Shown here piece after piece: positions 15,181 to 24,840 of a DNA stretch of 30,038 nucleotides (positions within the stretch are counted from its first letter, which is position 1; each line of letters opens with the position of its first letter). The position numbers and the translations under genes are program-made. The stretch is taken from NCBI GenBank assembly GCA_964580305.1, contig CAZOKL010000015.1, positions 1-30,038 of the forward strand. Direction: 5' to 3'. Origin of the DNA: Phocaeicola_A sp964580305. Lineage in GTDB: Bacteria; Bacteroidota; Bacteroidia; Bacteroidales; Bacteroidaceae. The notes under the pieces were generated by a model that had not been told where the DNA came from, did no database searches, and was given only the letters and a program-made list of their open reading frames with translations.

Positions 15181-16542
15181 ATGGCAAATGTTATCAAACT
15201 ACGGAAGGGACTTGACATAAACCTCAAAGGGAAACCTGAGCCGCGGCTGCTGGACGTGCCGCCGGCACGGACGTATGCCTTGATGCCTGCCGACTTTGTC
15301 GGGGTGATGCCGAAGGTCATGGTGCGCGAGGGCGACCGTGTGAAGGCCGGCGAGGCTCTTTTTGTGGACAAGAACCATCCTGAAGTGAAATTTGTGTCGC
15401 CGGTGAGCGGCAAGGTGCTGGGCGTGGACCGCGGAGAGCGGCGCCGCGTGTTGAGCATCCGTGTGGAGGCCGACGAACGGCAGGTCTATGCGGAACATGG
15501 AGCGGCCGATGTGGCCCGTATGAGTGCGGATGAGGTGAAGTCGTGGTTGATGGAGAGCGGGCTGTTTGCCTTTTTGCAGCAGCGTCCGTATGACGTCACC
15601 GCCACGCCCGACTCCCGTCCGAAGGCCATCTTCGTGTCGGCCTTTGATTCCAAACCATTGGCTCCCGACTTTGAGTTCGTCCTGAAAGGGCAGGAGGCCG
15701 ATTTTCAGTCCGGTCTGGACGCATTGTCACGCATGGCCCCCGTCTGCCTGGGCATCAGCGCCCGCCAGCAGAGTGCCGCCCTGCGCGGTGCGAAAGGCGT
15801 GCGGGTGACGGTGTTCGACGGCCCTCATCCGGCAGGCAATGTCGGGGTGCAGATACACCATGTCGACCCGATTAATAAAGGAGAGCAGGTGTGGACGCTG
15901 GGTGCGGAAGAAGTGATATTCATCGGCCGCCTGGCACGCACGGGGCACGTCGACCTGACCCGCGTCATTGCGCTCGGCGGTTCGGAAGTGACCACACCGG
16001 CCTATTGCCGCGTGCCCGTGGGGGCGCAACTCTCGACGCTGCTTGACGGACGTCTCACGGAGGGCGGACGTGCACTCCGTGTCATCGATGGCAATGTGCT
16101 CACCGGACGCCCCACAACGCCCGACGGCTTTCTGGGCGCACACTCGACGCAGGTGACCGTCATTCCCGACGGCAGTGACGTGGACGAGTTCTTCGGTTGG
16201 ATTATGCCCCGCCTGAAAGACTTCAGCACCAGTCATTCCTACTTCAGCTGGCTCTTCGGACGGAAACGCGAATACACGCTCGACGCCCGTGTGAAAGGCA
16301 GCGAACGCCACATGATTATGTCGGGAGAGTATGACCGCGTGCTCCCGATGGACATTCTGGGCGAGTATCTGATAAAGGCCATCCTGGCGGGCGACATCGA
16401 CCGCATGGAGGCGCTGGGCATCTATGAAGTGGCTCCCGAGGACTTCGCCCTGTGCGAGTTTGTCGACTCCTCGAAGCTGGAGCTGCAGCGCATCGTGCGT
16501 GAGGGGCTCGACCTCCTGCGCCGTGAGAACGAAGGCGAATGA
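15181..16542 (+). CDS. nqrA: Na+-translocating NADH:quinone reductase subunit A
   Basis: NqrA is the quinone-site-associated subunit of the six-subunit Na+-NQR, which couples NADH oxidation to sodium export across the inner membrane. The 453-residue product has the normal length and features: MANVIKLRKGLDINLKGKPE at the start, the RnfC-like VMVREGDRVKAGEALF barrel-sandwich region, VSPVSGKVLGVDRGERRRVLSI, and later GGSEVTTPAYCRVPVGAQLSTLL. No membrane segment or cofactor motif is seen, as expected. It is first in the operon; ATG at 15181 is preferred over a GTG three codons upstream. The gene is strikingly GC-rich (41 of 60 bases in 16021-16080) compared with nqrC-F. Confidence 0.97.
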   Translation: MANVIKLRKGLDINLKGKPEPRLLDVPPARTYALMPADFVGVMPKVMVREGDRVKAGEALFVDKNHPEVKFVSPVSGKVLGVDRGERRRVLSIRVEADERQVYAEHGAADVARMSADEVKSWLMESGLFAFLQQRPYDVTATPDSRPKAIFVSAFDSKPLAPDFEFVLKGQEADFQSGLDALSRMAPVCLGISARQQSAALRGAKGVRVTVFDGPHPAGNVGVQIHHVDPINKGEQVWTLGAEEVIFIGRLARTGHVDLTRVIALGGSEVTTPAYCRVPVGAQLSTLLDGRLTEGGRALRVIDGNVLTGRPTTPDGFLGAHSTQVTVIPDGSDVDEFFGWIMPRLKDFSTSHSYFSWLFGRKREYTLDARVKGSERHMIMSGEYDRVLPMDILGEYLIKAILAGDIDRMEALGIYEVAPEDFALCEFVDSSKLELQRIVREGLDLLRRENEGE

Positions 16543-16582
16543 CGGTCAAGTTACACCAAACTCTATACACTGATTAATCAAT

Positions 16583-17774
<1,192 letters not shown>

Positions 17775-17776
<2 letters not shown>

Positions 17777-17783
17777 AGGAGGG
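17775..17783 (+). promoter_or_regulatory. Strong Shine-Dalgarno site of nqrC
   Basis: AAAGGAGGG directly overlaps the nqrB stop codon and precedes the ATG at 17787 by three bases. Such a site is uncommon in this window and fixes the nqrC start, which brings the CxxC domain into the protein. Confidence 0.7.
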
Positions 17784-17786
17784 AAT

Positions 17787-18626
17787 ATGGCTACAAAGAA
17801 ATTCAAATGCAAAGTCTGTGGCTATGTCCACGAAGGTGCGACGGATCCGACCGCTTGTCCGGTGTGCAAGGCTCCGGTATCCGAGTTTGAGGAACTCTTA
17901 TGTGAGGGTGAGGTCAAGCCTGCCAAGAAGAAATTGGATACGAACAGCAATACATACACCGTGATATATGCCGCAGTGATGGTCATCGTGGTGGCATTTT
18001 TACTGGCCTTTGTCAACTCTGTGCTTCGTGACCGTCAGGATGAGAACATCAAGATAGACACCAAGAAGCAGATATTGGCTGCACTCCATGTTGACAATGT
18101 GACGGACGTGAATGCCGAGTTTGCCCGCTATGTGAATGCTGACCGCCTGATGAACCCCGACGGTACGCTGGGCGAAACGGTGGACGACAGCGAGTTTTCC
18201 ACCTCTTACGAGAAAGAGGTGAAGGAAAACGGCCGCCTGCACATTTTTGTCTGCGAGGTGGAAGGTGAGACCAAATACGTCATCCCCGTCTACGGCTCCG
18301 GATTATGGGGCGCCATCTGGGGGTATGTGGCCTTGAATGCCGACAAGAACTCCGTCTTCGGGGTTTATTTCTCACATGCAAGCGAGACGCCCGGTTTGGG
18401 TGCTGAGATTGCCGGCAAACCTTTCTTTGAGGAGTTTCTCGGCAAGACGGTGCTTGATGCTGCAGGCAGTGCCGTGGCATTGGGTGTGATGAAAAATGGC
18501 AAGGTGGAAGACCCTGCTTCCCAAGTGGACGGCATATCGGGAGGCACCATCACGTCCAATGGCGTGGATCAGATGCTGAAGAAATGTCTTTCAGACTACA
18601 TGAAGTTTTTAACGTCTAAAGAATAG
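17787..18626 (+). CDS. nqrC: Na+-translocating NADH:quinone reductase subunit C with N-terminal rubredoxin-like domain
   Basis: NqrC carries a covalent FMN on the periplasmic side. The 279-residue product has one membrane segment (about 57-78, IYAAVMVIVVAFLLAFVNSVL), a periplasmic FMN domain with YGSGLWGAIWGYVAL, TPGLGAEI and the flavinylation site DGISGGTITS (250-257). Ahead of the membrane segment are about 35 extra residues with C8, C11, C24 and C27 (CKVCGYVHEG...CPVCKAP), the signature of rubredoxin or the rubrerythrin C-terminal domain, which binds one iron or zinc. Classical NqrC starts almost at the membrane helix. The domain would lie in the cytoplasm and could pass electrons or be structural; neither is shown. 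The strong Shine-Dalgarno site supports this start. Confidence 0.95.
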   Translation: MATKKFKCKVCGYVHEGATDPTACPVCKAPVSEFEELLCEGEVKPAKKKLDTNSNTYTVIYAAVMVIVVAFLLAFVNSVLRDRQDENIKIDTKKQILAALHVDNVTDVNAEFARYVNADRLMNPDGTLGETVDDSEFSTSYEKEVKENGRLHIFVCEVEGETKYVIPVYGSGLWGAIWGYVALNADKNSVFGVYFSHASETPGLGAEIAGKPFFEEFLGKTVLDAAGSAVALGVMKNGKVEDPASQVDGISGGTITSNGVDQMLKKCLSDYMKFLTSKE

Positions 18627-18635
18627 AATTATAAT

Positions 18636-19268
18636 ATGAGCCAATTATTTTCTAAGAAAAACAGAGAAGTGCTGGCTTCGCCCATCGGGATGAATAATCC
18701 CGTGACGGTGCAAGTGCTGGGCATTTGTTCCTCACTGGCAGTGACGGCCAAACTGGAACCGGCCATTGTGATGGGGCTGTCAGTCATGGTCATTACGGCA
18801 TTCTCAAATGTCATTATCTCACTGATTCGCCATTCGATTCCTAATCGCATCCGCATCATCGTGCAGTTGGTAGTGGTTGCTGCGCTGGTGACTGTCGTCA
18901 GTGAAATCCTGAAAGCATATGCTTACGACGTGAGCGTGCAGTTGTCTGTGTATATCGGCCTGATTATTACGAACTGCATCCTGATGGGGCGTTTGGAGGC
19001 ATTTGCCATGTCCAACGCTCCGTGGCCTTCGTTTCTCGACGGCATTGGAAACGGCTTGGGCTATGCCATCATCCTGGTTGTCGTGGGCTTTCTCCGCGAG
19101 TTGCTTGGTTCGGGAGCCATCTTGGGGTACACCGTTATTCCGTCCTCATTTTACGAGGTCGGTTATTTGAACAACGGCCTGATGCTGATGCCTCCGATGG
19201 CGCTCATCATGCTGGCAGGTATCATCTGGTGGCAGCGCAGCCGTCATAAAGAGTTGCAAGACAAGTAA
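18636..19268 (+). CDS. nqrD: Na+-translocating NADH:quinone reductase subunit D
   Basis: NqrD is a six-helix membrane subunit, paired in inverted topology with NqrE. The 210-residue product shows VLGICSSLAVT (C31) and GLIITNCILMGRLEAFA (C114), the two cysteines that with those of NqrE hold the intramembrane iron centre. FLRELLGSG and the C-terminal GIIWWQRSRHKEL tail are typical. It follows nqrC after nine bases and is followed by nqrE after 39. Confidence 0.97.
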   Translation: MSQLFSKKNREVLASPIGMNNPVTVQVLGICSSLAVTAKLEPAIVMGLSVMVITAFSNVIISLIRHSIPNRIRIIVQLVVVAALVTVVSEILKAYAYDVSVQLSVYIGLIITNCILMGRLEAFAMSNAPWPSFLDGIGNGLGYAIILVVVGFLRELLGSGAILGYTVIPSSFYEVGYLNNGLMLMPPMALIMLAGIIWWQRSRHKELQDK

Positions 19269-19307
19269 GTGCGTTTGCCCGTTATCAATCACTTAAATCA
19301 TTAAGTT

Positions 19308-19931
19308 ATGGAACATCTATTGAGCTTATTTGTCCGTTCGATATTCATCGACAACATGATATTTGCCTTCTTCCTGGGAATGTGTTCGTATCTGGCCGTA
19401 TCAAAGACCGTGAAGACCGCCGTGGGATTAGGCATTGCCGTCACTTTTGTTTTGGTAGTGACGCTTCCTGTGAATTATCTGCTCCAGACCAAGGTGCTGG
19501 CTGCCGACGGCATTTTTGGCATCGACCTCAGTTTCTTGAGCTTCATTCTGTTTATCGCTGTGATTGCCGCCATCACGCAGTTGGTAGAGATGGTGGTGGA
19601 GCGGTTCAGCCCCTCGCTCTATGCCTCGCTGGGCATTTTCCTGCCGCTGATTGCCGTCAACTGCGCCATCATGGGTGCTTCACTCTTCATGCAGCAACGC
19701 ATTGTGAAGGGGGAAACTGACCCGCAATATATAGGAGGTGTGGCCGATGCCATTTCTTATGCTCTCGGTTCGGGCATCGGGTGGATACTGGCCATTGTCG
19801 GACTGGCTGCCATCCGCGAGAAGATGGCCTACTCAAACGTGCCTGCTCCCCTGCGTGGACTGGGTATTACGTTCATCGTGGTCGGACTGATGGCGATGGC
19901 TTTCATGTGTTTCTCGGGACTAAAGATATAA
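19308..19931 (+). CDS. nqrE: Na+-translocating NADH:quinone reductase subunit E
   Basis: NqrE is the second six-helix subunit, homologous to NqrD and RnfA. The 207-residue product contains FFLGMCSYLAVSK (C26) and LPLIAVNCAIMGASLF (C119), the cysteine pair matching that of NqrD, and DAISYALGSGIGWILAIVGLAAIREKM near the end. Length and order in the operon are normal. It is separated from nqrF by 32 bases. Confidence 0.97.
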   Translation: MEHLLSLFVRSIFIDNMIFAFFLGMCSYLAVSKTVKTAVGLGIAVTFVLVVTLPVNYLLQTKVLAADGIFGIDLSFLSFILFIAVIAAITQLVEMVVERFSPSLYASLGIFLPLIAVNCAIMGASLFMQQRIVKGETDPQYIGGVADAISYALGSGIGWILAIVGLAAIREKMAYSNVPAPLRGLGITFIVVGLMAMAFMCFSGLKI

Positions 19932-19963
19932 TGAAGAAGGAGCAACAATCATAGTAAAAAGAC

Positions 19964-21232
19964 ATGGATACACAGTTAATCATAGCGAGCATCGAGGTTT
20001 TTCTGGCCGTGATGCTGATTTTGGTAATCGTCCTGTTGGTGGCCAAGAAATATCTTGTTCCTTCAGGAAATGTGAAACTGACCATCAATGGCGACAAAGT
20101 CATCGAGGTGGAGTCTGGCTCAACACTGCTCAACACGCTTTCCATCAATGGCATTTATCTCTCCTCCGCTTGTGGAGGGAAAGGCTCTTGCGGACAGTGC
20201 AAGTGCCAGGTGCAGGAAGGCGGAGGAGAAATTCTTCCATCGGAAGTTTCTCACTTCAACCGCAAGCAGCGTCAAGAACACTGGCGTCTGGGCTGTCAGG
20301 TAAAAGTGAAGGACAACATGAGCATAAAGGTGTCGGAGGCTGTGCTGGGCGTGAAGGAGTGGGAGTGCGAAGTCATTTCCAACAGGAACGTAGCTACCTT
20401 TATCAAAGAGTTTATCGTGGCCTTACCTCCCGGCGAACACATGGATTTCGTTCCCGGTTCGTATGCGCAAATTAAGATACCTGCTTTCGAGATGGATTAT
20501 GACAAGGATATCGACAAGGATTCCATCGGAAAAGAATACCTGTCATCATGGGAAAAGTTCGGCCTTTTCAGCCTGAAGTGCAAAAACGACGAGCCGACGG
20601 TACGTGCTTATTCTATGGCTAATTATCCGGCCGAGGGTGACCGCATCATGCTCACCGTCCGCATCGCTACACCGCCTTTCAAGCCAAAACCGCAGACGGG
20701 CTTTATGGACGTGATGCCCGGCATCGCGTCGTCCTACATCTTCACCTTGAAACCTGGTGACAAGGTGCTCATGAGTGGGCCTTATGGTGATTTCCACCCG
20801 ATATTCGACTCTAAGCGCGAGATGATATGGATTGGCGGTGGTGCCGGTATGGCTCCTTTGCGTGCACAAATCATGCACATGCTCCGCACGCTCCACACCA
20901 CAGATCGTAAGATGTCCTATTTCTACGGTGCCCGTGCTCTGAACGAGGTGTTCTATCTGAACGACTTCCTAGAGTTGGAGAAGGAGTTCTCTAACTTCTC
21001 TTTCCATTTGGCGCTTGACCGTCCAGATCCGGCTGCCGATGCTGCAGGTGTGAAATATACTCCGGGATTTGTCCATCAGGTTATCTATGAGACCTATCTT
21101 AAGGATCACGAGGCACCTGAGGACATTGAGTACTACATGTGCGGCCCCGGCCCGATGAGTAAGGCCGTTGAAGGTATGCTCGACAGTTTGGGCGTGCCGA
21201 TGAAGAACTTGATGTTCGATGATTTCGGATAA
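19964..21232 (+). CDS. nqrF: Na+-translocating NADH:quinone reductase subunit F
   Basis: NqrF is the electron-entry subunit: it oxidises NADH through FAD and a 2Fe-2S centre. The 422-residue product begins with a single membrane helix (about 7-27), then a plant-type ferredoxin domain with cysteines C70, C76, C79 and C111 (SSACGGKGSCGQC ... LGCQV). The FAD-binding pattern RAYSMANYP and the NADH-binding GGGAGMAPLR follow, and the C-terminus holds EYYMCGPGPM and ends in MFDDFG. It closes the operon and is followed by a strong terminator. C81 is an extra, probably non-ligand cysteine. Confidence 0.98.
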   Translation: MDTQLIIASIEVFLAVMLILVIVLLVAKKYLVPSGNVKLTINGDKVIEVESGSTLLNTLSINGIYLSSACGGKGSCGQCKCQVQEGGGEILPSEVSHFNRKQRQEHWRLGCQVKVKDNMSIKVSEAVLGVKEWECEVISNRNVATFIKEFIVALPPGEHMDFVPGSYAQIKIPAFEMDYDKDIDKDSIGKEYLSSWEKFGLFSLKCKNDEPTVRAYSMANYPAEGDRIMLTVRIATPPFKPKPQTGFMDVMPGIASSYIFTLKPGDKVLMSGPYGDFHPIFDSKREMIWIGGGAGMAPLRAQIMHMLRTLHTTDRKMSYFYGARALNEVFYLNDFLELEKEFSNFSFHLALDRPDPAADAAGVKYTPGFVHQVIYETYLKDHEAPEDIEYYMCGPGPMSKAVEGMLDSLGVPMKNLMFDDFG

Positions 21233-21256
21233 ACTGTACAACGGCGTGGCTATAAG

Positions 21257-21300
21257 CAAACCCGCAGTGCCTCAAAATGAGGCGTTGCGGGTTTGTTTTT
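21257..21300 (+). terminator. nqr operon terminator
   Basis: CAAACCCGCA-GTGCCTC and GAGGC-GTTGCGGGTTTG form a long stem with a five-base loop (AAAAT), followed by TTTTT. It stands between nqrF and the convergent tdh gene. Confidence 0.92.
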
Positions 21301-21393
21301 CAACCGATAGAAATCAGGATGTATATCCCATCACACCAGGTCGAAGCCAGCATACTCGGAAAAGGGAATATACTTAAGGTCGCGGGCGACTAT

Positions 21394-22353
21394 TTATTTC
21401 TTAGAAAAATGCTCTTCCAGTTTGGACAGCATATCACGCGTCATGCTGTCGAGGTCATATTCTGGCTTCCAACCCCATTCTTCACGGGCACAAGTGTCAT
21501 CAAGTGAATTAGGCCACGATTCAGCAATGCTCTGACGAAGAGGGTCGATTTGATATTCCATGTGGAAATTGGGGCGGTATTCTTGGATTTTGTGGTAGAT
21601 GATTTCCGGGTCGAAGCTCATGGATGTAATGTTGAACGAATTGCGGTGCACGAAACGTTTAGGGTCGGCTTCCATAATCTCGATGGCGGCCCTGAGAGCA
21701 TCGGGCATATACATCATGTCCATGAATGTGCCGGCTGCGATGGGGCAAATGAATTTTTCGCGCTTGGCTGCGGCATAGTAGATGTCAACGGCATAGTCGG
21801 TCGTACCTCCGCCCGGAGGAGTTACGTAAGAGATGAGTCCCGGAAAACGTACAGAGCGGGTATCGACACCGAAACGGTGGAAATAATAGTCGCTGAGCAA
21901 TTCACCTGTCACCTTCGTCACGCCATACATGGTCTGCGGGTTGCGAATGGTGTCCTGCGGCGTTTTGTCCTTAGGCGTATCCGGTCCGAAGGAGCCGATG
22001 GAACTTGGCGTAAATACAGCGCAACCTTTCTCACGTGACACTTCCAAGACATTGAACAGTCCGTTTACGCCAATCTTCCAAGCTTGTTGTGGCTTGGCTT
22101 CTGCCACGGCTGAAAGAAGAGCAGCAAGATTATAGATGGTGTCGATGTGATATGCCACCACTGCGTCGGCAATTTGCTGTGGATTGGTGATGTCTACGAG
22201 AGCTGACGGACCACTCTCTTTCAATTCGCCATTAGGCTCTGCTCCGGAGATATAGCCTGCCACGATGTTGCCGCTTGTATAAATACTTCTCAACTTCATG
22301 GTCAATTCGGAACCAATTTGTCCAGTCGATCCGATAATCAATACGTTTTTCAT
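21394..22353 (-). CDS. Epimerase-like L-threonine 3-dehydrogenase
   Basis: The 319-residue protein is an extended short-chain dehydrogenase of the UDP-glucose 4-epimerase type. The NAD site GSTGQIG is at residues 8-14, and the catalytic pair is Y143/K147 in MYGVTKVTGE, with a serine-rich FTPSSIGSFGP upstream. The run LLSDYYFHRFGVDTRSVRFPGLISY and GGTTDYAVDIYYAA are signatures of the SDR-type threonine dehydrogenases known from Flavobacteria and Cytophaga, different from the zinc-type Tdh of E. coli. The divergent neighbour is kbl, which uses its product, 2-amino-3-oxobutyrate; this context makes the substrate assignment strong. The ATG at 22353 is chosen because MKNVLIIGSTG is the normal N-terminus; an upstream extension reads through the promoter. 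Confidence 0.9.
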   Translation of the reverse strand: MKNVLIIGSTGQIGSELTMKLRSIYTSGNIVAGYISGAEPNGELKESGPSALVDITNPQQIADAVVAYHIDTIYNLAALLSAVAEAKPQQAWKIGVNGLFNVLEVSREKGCAVFTPSSIGSFGPDTPKDKTPQDTIRNPQTMYGVTKVTGELLSDYYFHRFGVDTRSVRFPGLISYVTPPGGGTTDYAVDIYYAAAKREKFICPIAAGTFMDMMYMPDALRAAIEIMEADPKRFVHRNSFNITSMSFDPEIIYHKIQEYRPNFHMEYQIDPLRQSIAESWPNSLDDTCAREEWGWKPEYDLDSMTRDMLSKLEEHFSKK

Positions 22354-22385
22354 GAATGAGTTAATGTTTAAGTTACGTTTGGAAA

Positions 22386-22415
22386 CAAAGGTAGCAGAAT
22401 AATTGTATTGACAAG
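22386..22415 (-). promoter_or_regulatory. Putative tdh promoter
   Basis: On the minus strand TACCTTTG (22386-22393) is a perfect -7 box with CTTG about 18 bases upstream. It lies 33 bases before the tdh ATG, in the 140-base region shared with divergent kbl. Confidence 0.65.
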
Positions 22416-22493
22416 ACAAAAAACCTTCTTTTTCAGTGAAAATCCGAAAAAAAAGTAGAACTTTGTCAGTAGTAATATAAACCCCAGAAAACT

Positions 22494-23684
22494 ATGTATG
22501 GTAAAATGAAAGAGTTCCTAACGAAGGAACTAGAAGACATCCGCAACGCTGGACTGTATAAAGAAGAACGTGTGATTACAACTCCTCAACGTGCTGACAT
22601 AAAAGTCAATGCCGGAGATGATGTACTAAACTTCTGTGCAAATAATTATTTGGGACTGTCTGACAACATCCGCCTCATCGAAGCCGCTCGGCATGCGATG
22701 GAAAGCCACGGGTTCGGTATGTCGTCTGTACGCTTCATCTGTGGCACTCAAGACCTTCATAAACAACTCGAAGCAGCCATCTCCGACTATTTCAAAACCG
22801 AAGACACCATCCTCTATGGTTCATGCTTTGATGCCAACGGTGGTCTTTTTGAACCGCTGTTCACCGAGGAAGATGCCGTCATTTCCGATGCACTTAACCA
22901 CGCTTCCATCATTGACGGTGTGCGTCTGTGTAAAGCCAAACGCTATCGCTATGCCAATGCCGACATGACTGACTTGGAGCGTTGCCTACAAGAGTCACAA
23001 GCCCAACGTCATCGCATTATCGCCACTGACGGCGTATTCTCAATGGACGGCAACGTGGCTCCTATGGACAAAATATGCAAACTAGCTGAGAAGTATGACG
23101 CGCTGGTGATGGTTGATGAATCTCATTCTGCCGGCGTCGTGGGCCCAACAGGGCATGGTGTGGCAGAACAGTTCGGAGTCTATGACCGCATCGACGTGTT
23201 CACTGGCACGCTGGGCAAGTCCTTTGGTGGCGCCATGGGCGGATTTACCACTGGTCGCAAGGAAATCATAGACATGCTTCGCCAGCGTTCGCGTCCCTAC
23301 TTGTTTTCTAATTCCGTGGCACCGGGCATCGTGGGTGCCAGTCTTGAGATGTTTAAGATGCTGAAGGAAAGCAATGCTTTGCACGATAAGTTGATGGAAA
23401 ATGTTAACTACTTCCGTGACAAAATGATGGCTGCTGGTTTCGATATCAAGCCTACTCAGTCGGCCATTTGCGCCGTAATGCTCTATGATGCCAAGCTGTC
23501 GCAAGATTTCGCTGCCCGCATGCAAAAAGAAGGTATCTATGTTACTGGGTTTTACTATCCTGTTGTGCCGAAAGGGCAAGCTCGCATCCGAGTGCAACTT
23601 TCTGCCGGACACGAGCATGCACATTTGGACAAGGCCATCGCAGCTTTTATCAAGGTGGGCAAAGATATGGGTGTTATCGAATAA
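22494..23684 (+). CDS. kbl: 2-amino-3-ketobutyrate CoA ligase (glycine C-acetyltransferase)
   Basis: Kbl splits 2-amino-3-oxobutyrate with CoA into glycine and acetyl-CoA. The 396-residue product is a full-length alpha-oxoamine synthase. Visible signatures are FCANNYLGLSD, GMSSVRFICGTQDLHKQLE, DALNHASIIDGVRL, MVDESHSAGVVG and the pyridoxal-phosphate lysine K242 in TGTLGKSFGGAMGG; RPYLFSNSVAPGIVGA follows. It is divergent from tdh, so the two enzymes of the threonine-to-glycine route share one control region. AACTTTG at 22459-22465 may be its -7 box, although it is not a perfect match. An alternative ATG four codons in is less likely, since MYGKMKEFL is the usual N-terminus. Confidence 0.97.
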   Translation: MYGKMKEFLTKELEDIRNAGLYKEERVITTPQRADIKVNAGDDVLNFCANNYLGLSDNIRLIEAARHAMESHGFGMSSVRFICGTQDLHKQLEAAISDYFKTEDTILYGSCFDANGGLFEPLFTEEDAVISDALNHASIIDGVRLCKAKRYRYANADMTDLERCLQESQAQRHRIIATDGVFSMDGNVAPMDKICKLAEKYDALVMVDESHSAGVVGPTGHGVAEQFGVYDRIDVFTGTLGKSFGGAMGGFTTGRKEIIDMLRQRSRPYLFSNSVAPGIVGASLEMFKMLKESNALHDKLMENVNYFRDKMMAAGFDIKPTQSAICAVMLYDAKLSQDFAARMQKEGIYVTGFYYPVVPKGQARIRVQLSAGHEHAHLDKAIAAFIKVGKDMGVIE

Positions 23685-23710
23685 AAGATATAGGCAACTT
23701 CTAAAAATAA

Positions 23711-23747
23711 AAACAGCCGGAGGACATATGTCTTTCGGCTGTTTCTC
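23711..23747. terminator. Bidirectional terminator between kbl and the OmpA-type gene
   Basis: AAACAGCCGGAGGACATATG and its near-complement form an almost continuous hairpin through ACATATGT, with A-rich sequence on the left and TTTCTCCTT on the right, so it can serve both convergent genes. Confidence 0.75.
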
Positions 23748-23768
23748 CTTCATTATTAACACACATTA

Positions 23769-24485
23769 TCATTTGCCGGCTTCAGCCTCACGAATCATCT
23801 GCTCACTGGCATACATATAAATCTCCACACGACGGTTCTGTGCCTGTCCGGCAGCCGTCGAGTTGTCGGCTACGGGATTAGCCTCTCCCAAGCCTTCCAC
23901 TGATTTGATTTGAGAAGACGAAACGCCACAATTCTTTAAATAAGTTGACACGCTCTGTGCCCGTTGCTGAGAAAGTTTTAAATTCTTCTGTACGCTCTGC
24001 TCTTCCGTGCTGTTGCGCCACGGTTGGTTGTCTGTGTAACCTTGGATGGCAATGTCCATCGTAGTATTTTGTTTTACAACATTGTTGGCAAACTCACGCA
24101 ATGAACTTTGTGCCGAAGTGCTCAGGGATGAACTGCTCGTGCTGAACAGAATACCTGAATCAAACGTCACTTTCACGGCTTGCAAGCCGTTGGCATCGGT
24201 GATTTGCTCCACTTGAGCTCCCTCCACTTGACTGGCAGCTTCAGCCGCCTTGTCCATCTTCTTGCCGATAATAACTCCTGCACCCGTGCCTACGGCTGTA
24301 CCGATTGCTGCTCCGATTGCTGCCCCTTTCCCATTACCGGCAATACCTCCGATAATGGCACCCAAAGCAGCACCACCGCCAGCCCCAATCAAACCACCCT
24401 TCGTGGTATTGCTCATGTTACTACAACCAGTGCCTAAGACCAACAGACCACAGAGCAATGCCGATGTCATTTTAATTCCTTTCAT
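23769..24485 (-). CDS. OmpA-family lipoprotein with glycine zipper
   Basis: The 238-residue product starts with a lipoprotein signal (LLVLGTGC, C21). Residues about 29-75 are a glycine-rich hydrophobic stretch (GGLIGAGGGAALGAIIGGIAG and onward), the glycine-zipper type that inserts in or packs against membranes. A short linker follows, and the C-terminal half is an OmpA peptidoglycan-binding domain: VTFDSGILFSTSSSSL, IAIQGYTDNQPWRNSTEEQ, KLSQQRAQSVSTYLKNCGV, GLGEANPVADNSTAAGQAQNRRVEIYM. It probably ties the outer membrane to the cell wall. The insertion SGSTEEQ-type loop is normal. The gene is alone on its strand, convergent to kbl. Confidence 0.93.
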   Translation of the reverse strand: MKGIKMTSALLCGLLVLGTGCSNMSNTTKGGLIGAGGGAALGAIIGGIAGNGKGAAIGAAIGTAVGTGAGVIIGKKMDKAAEAASQVEGAQVEQITDANGLQAVKVTFDSGILFSTSSSSLSTSAQSSLREFANNVVKQNTTMDIAIQGYTDNQPWRNSTEEQSVQKNLKLSQQRAQSVSTYLKNCGVSSSQIKSVEGLGEANPVADNSTAAGQAQNRRVEIYMYASEQMIREAEAGK

Positions 24486-24530
24486 AGTTTTGTTATTTTA
24501 ATTGAATACAAATACACATTTATGCATAAG

Positions 24531-24538
24531 CAAATATA
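24531..24538 (-). promoter_or_regulatory. Putative -7 box of the OmpA-type lipoprotein gene
   Basis: TATATTTG on the minus strand matches TAnnTTTG exactly and lies 45 bases before the start codon. A TTTG further upstream (24562-24565) has a spacing of 23, slightly long. Confidence 0.5.
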
Positions 24539-24626
24539 GGTTTTAAAGATCAAACTTATGCCAAATAGCTCATGATTTTATCAGTATTTAGAGACATTCG
24601 CAAAACTATGTGCGAATTCAGGATAA

Positions 24627-24818
24627 GTGTGGATGCAGCAAATCCTAGATATGAGTAAGAATATCAAAGTTCAAATAAACGATGAAAAGATACGGAGGAT
24701 AGGGCGGACTCAAGGATTGCTCACCAATACAACGCAACTTGTCTGTGAAGTCGTATACCACAAATTATGGACAGTAGAAGGAGCCTTTCGGATAAGCAAG
24801 AAAACTTGTCCTGATTAG
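24627..24818 (+). pseudogene. Relic of an IS4/IS1634-type transposase
   Basis: The 63-codon frame reads GLLTNTTQLVCEVVYHKLWTVEGAFRISKKT. This matches the C-terminal catalytic block of IS1634/IS1549-type DDE transposases (pattern: TNT, then Y..LW.VE.AFR.SK). The spacing Y-x2-L-x3-E-x6-K, from the TAC at 24756 through GAA at 24777 to AAG at 24798, equals that of the IS4-group YREK motif, with the arginine replaced as is common in this branch. The D-D parts and the normal continuation are missing, and a stop precedes it in frame. It is therefore a dead fragment, identified by pattern only. Confidence 0.5.
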
Positions 24819-24840
24819 GGTGATGCATTGTCAAAGTCAG

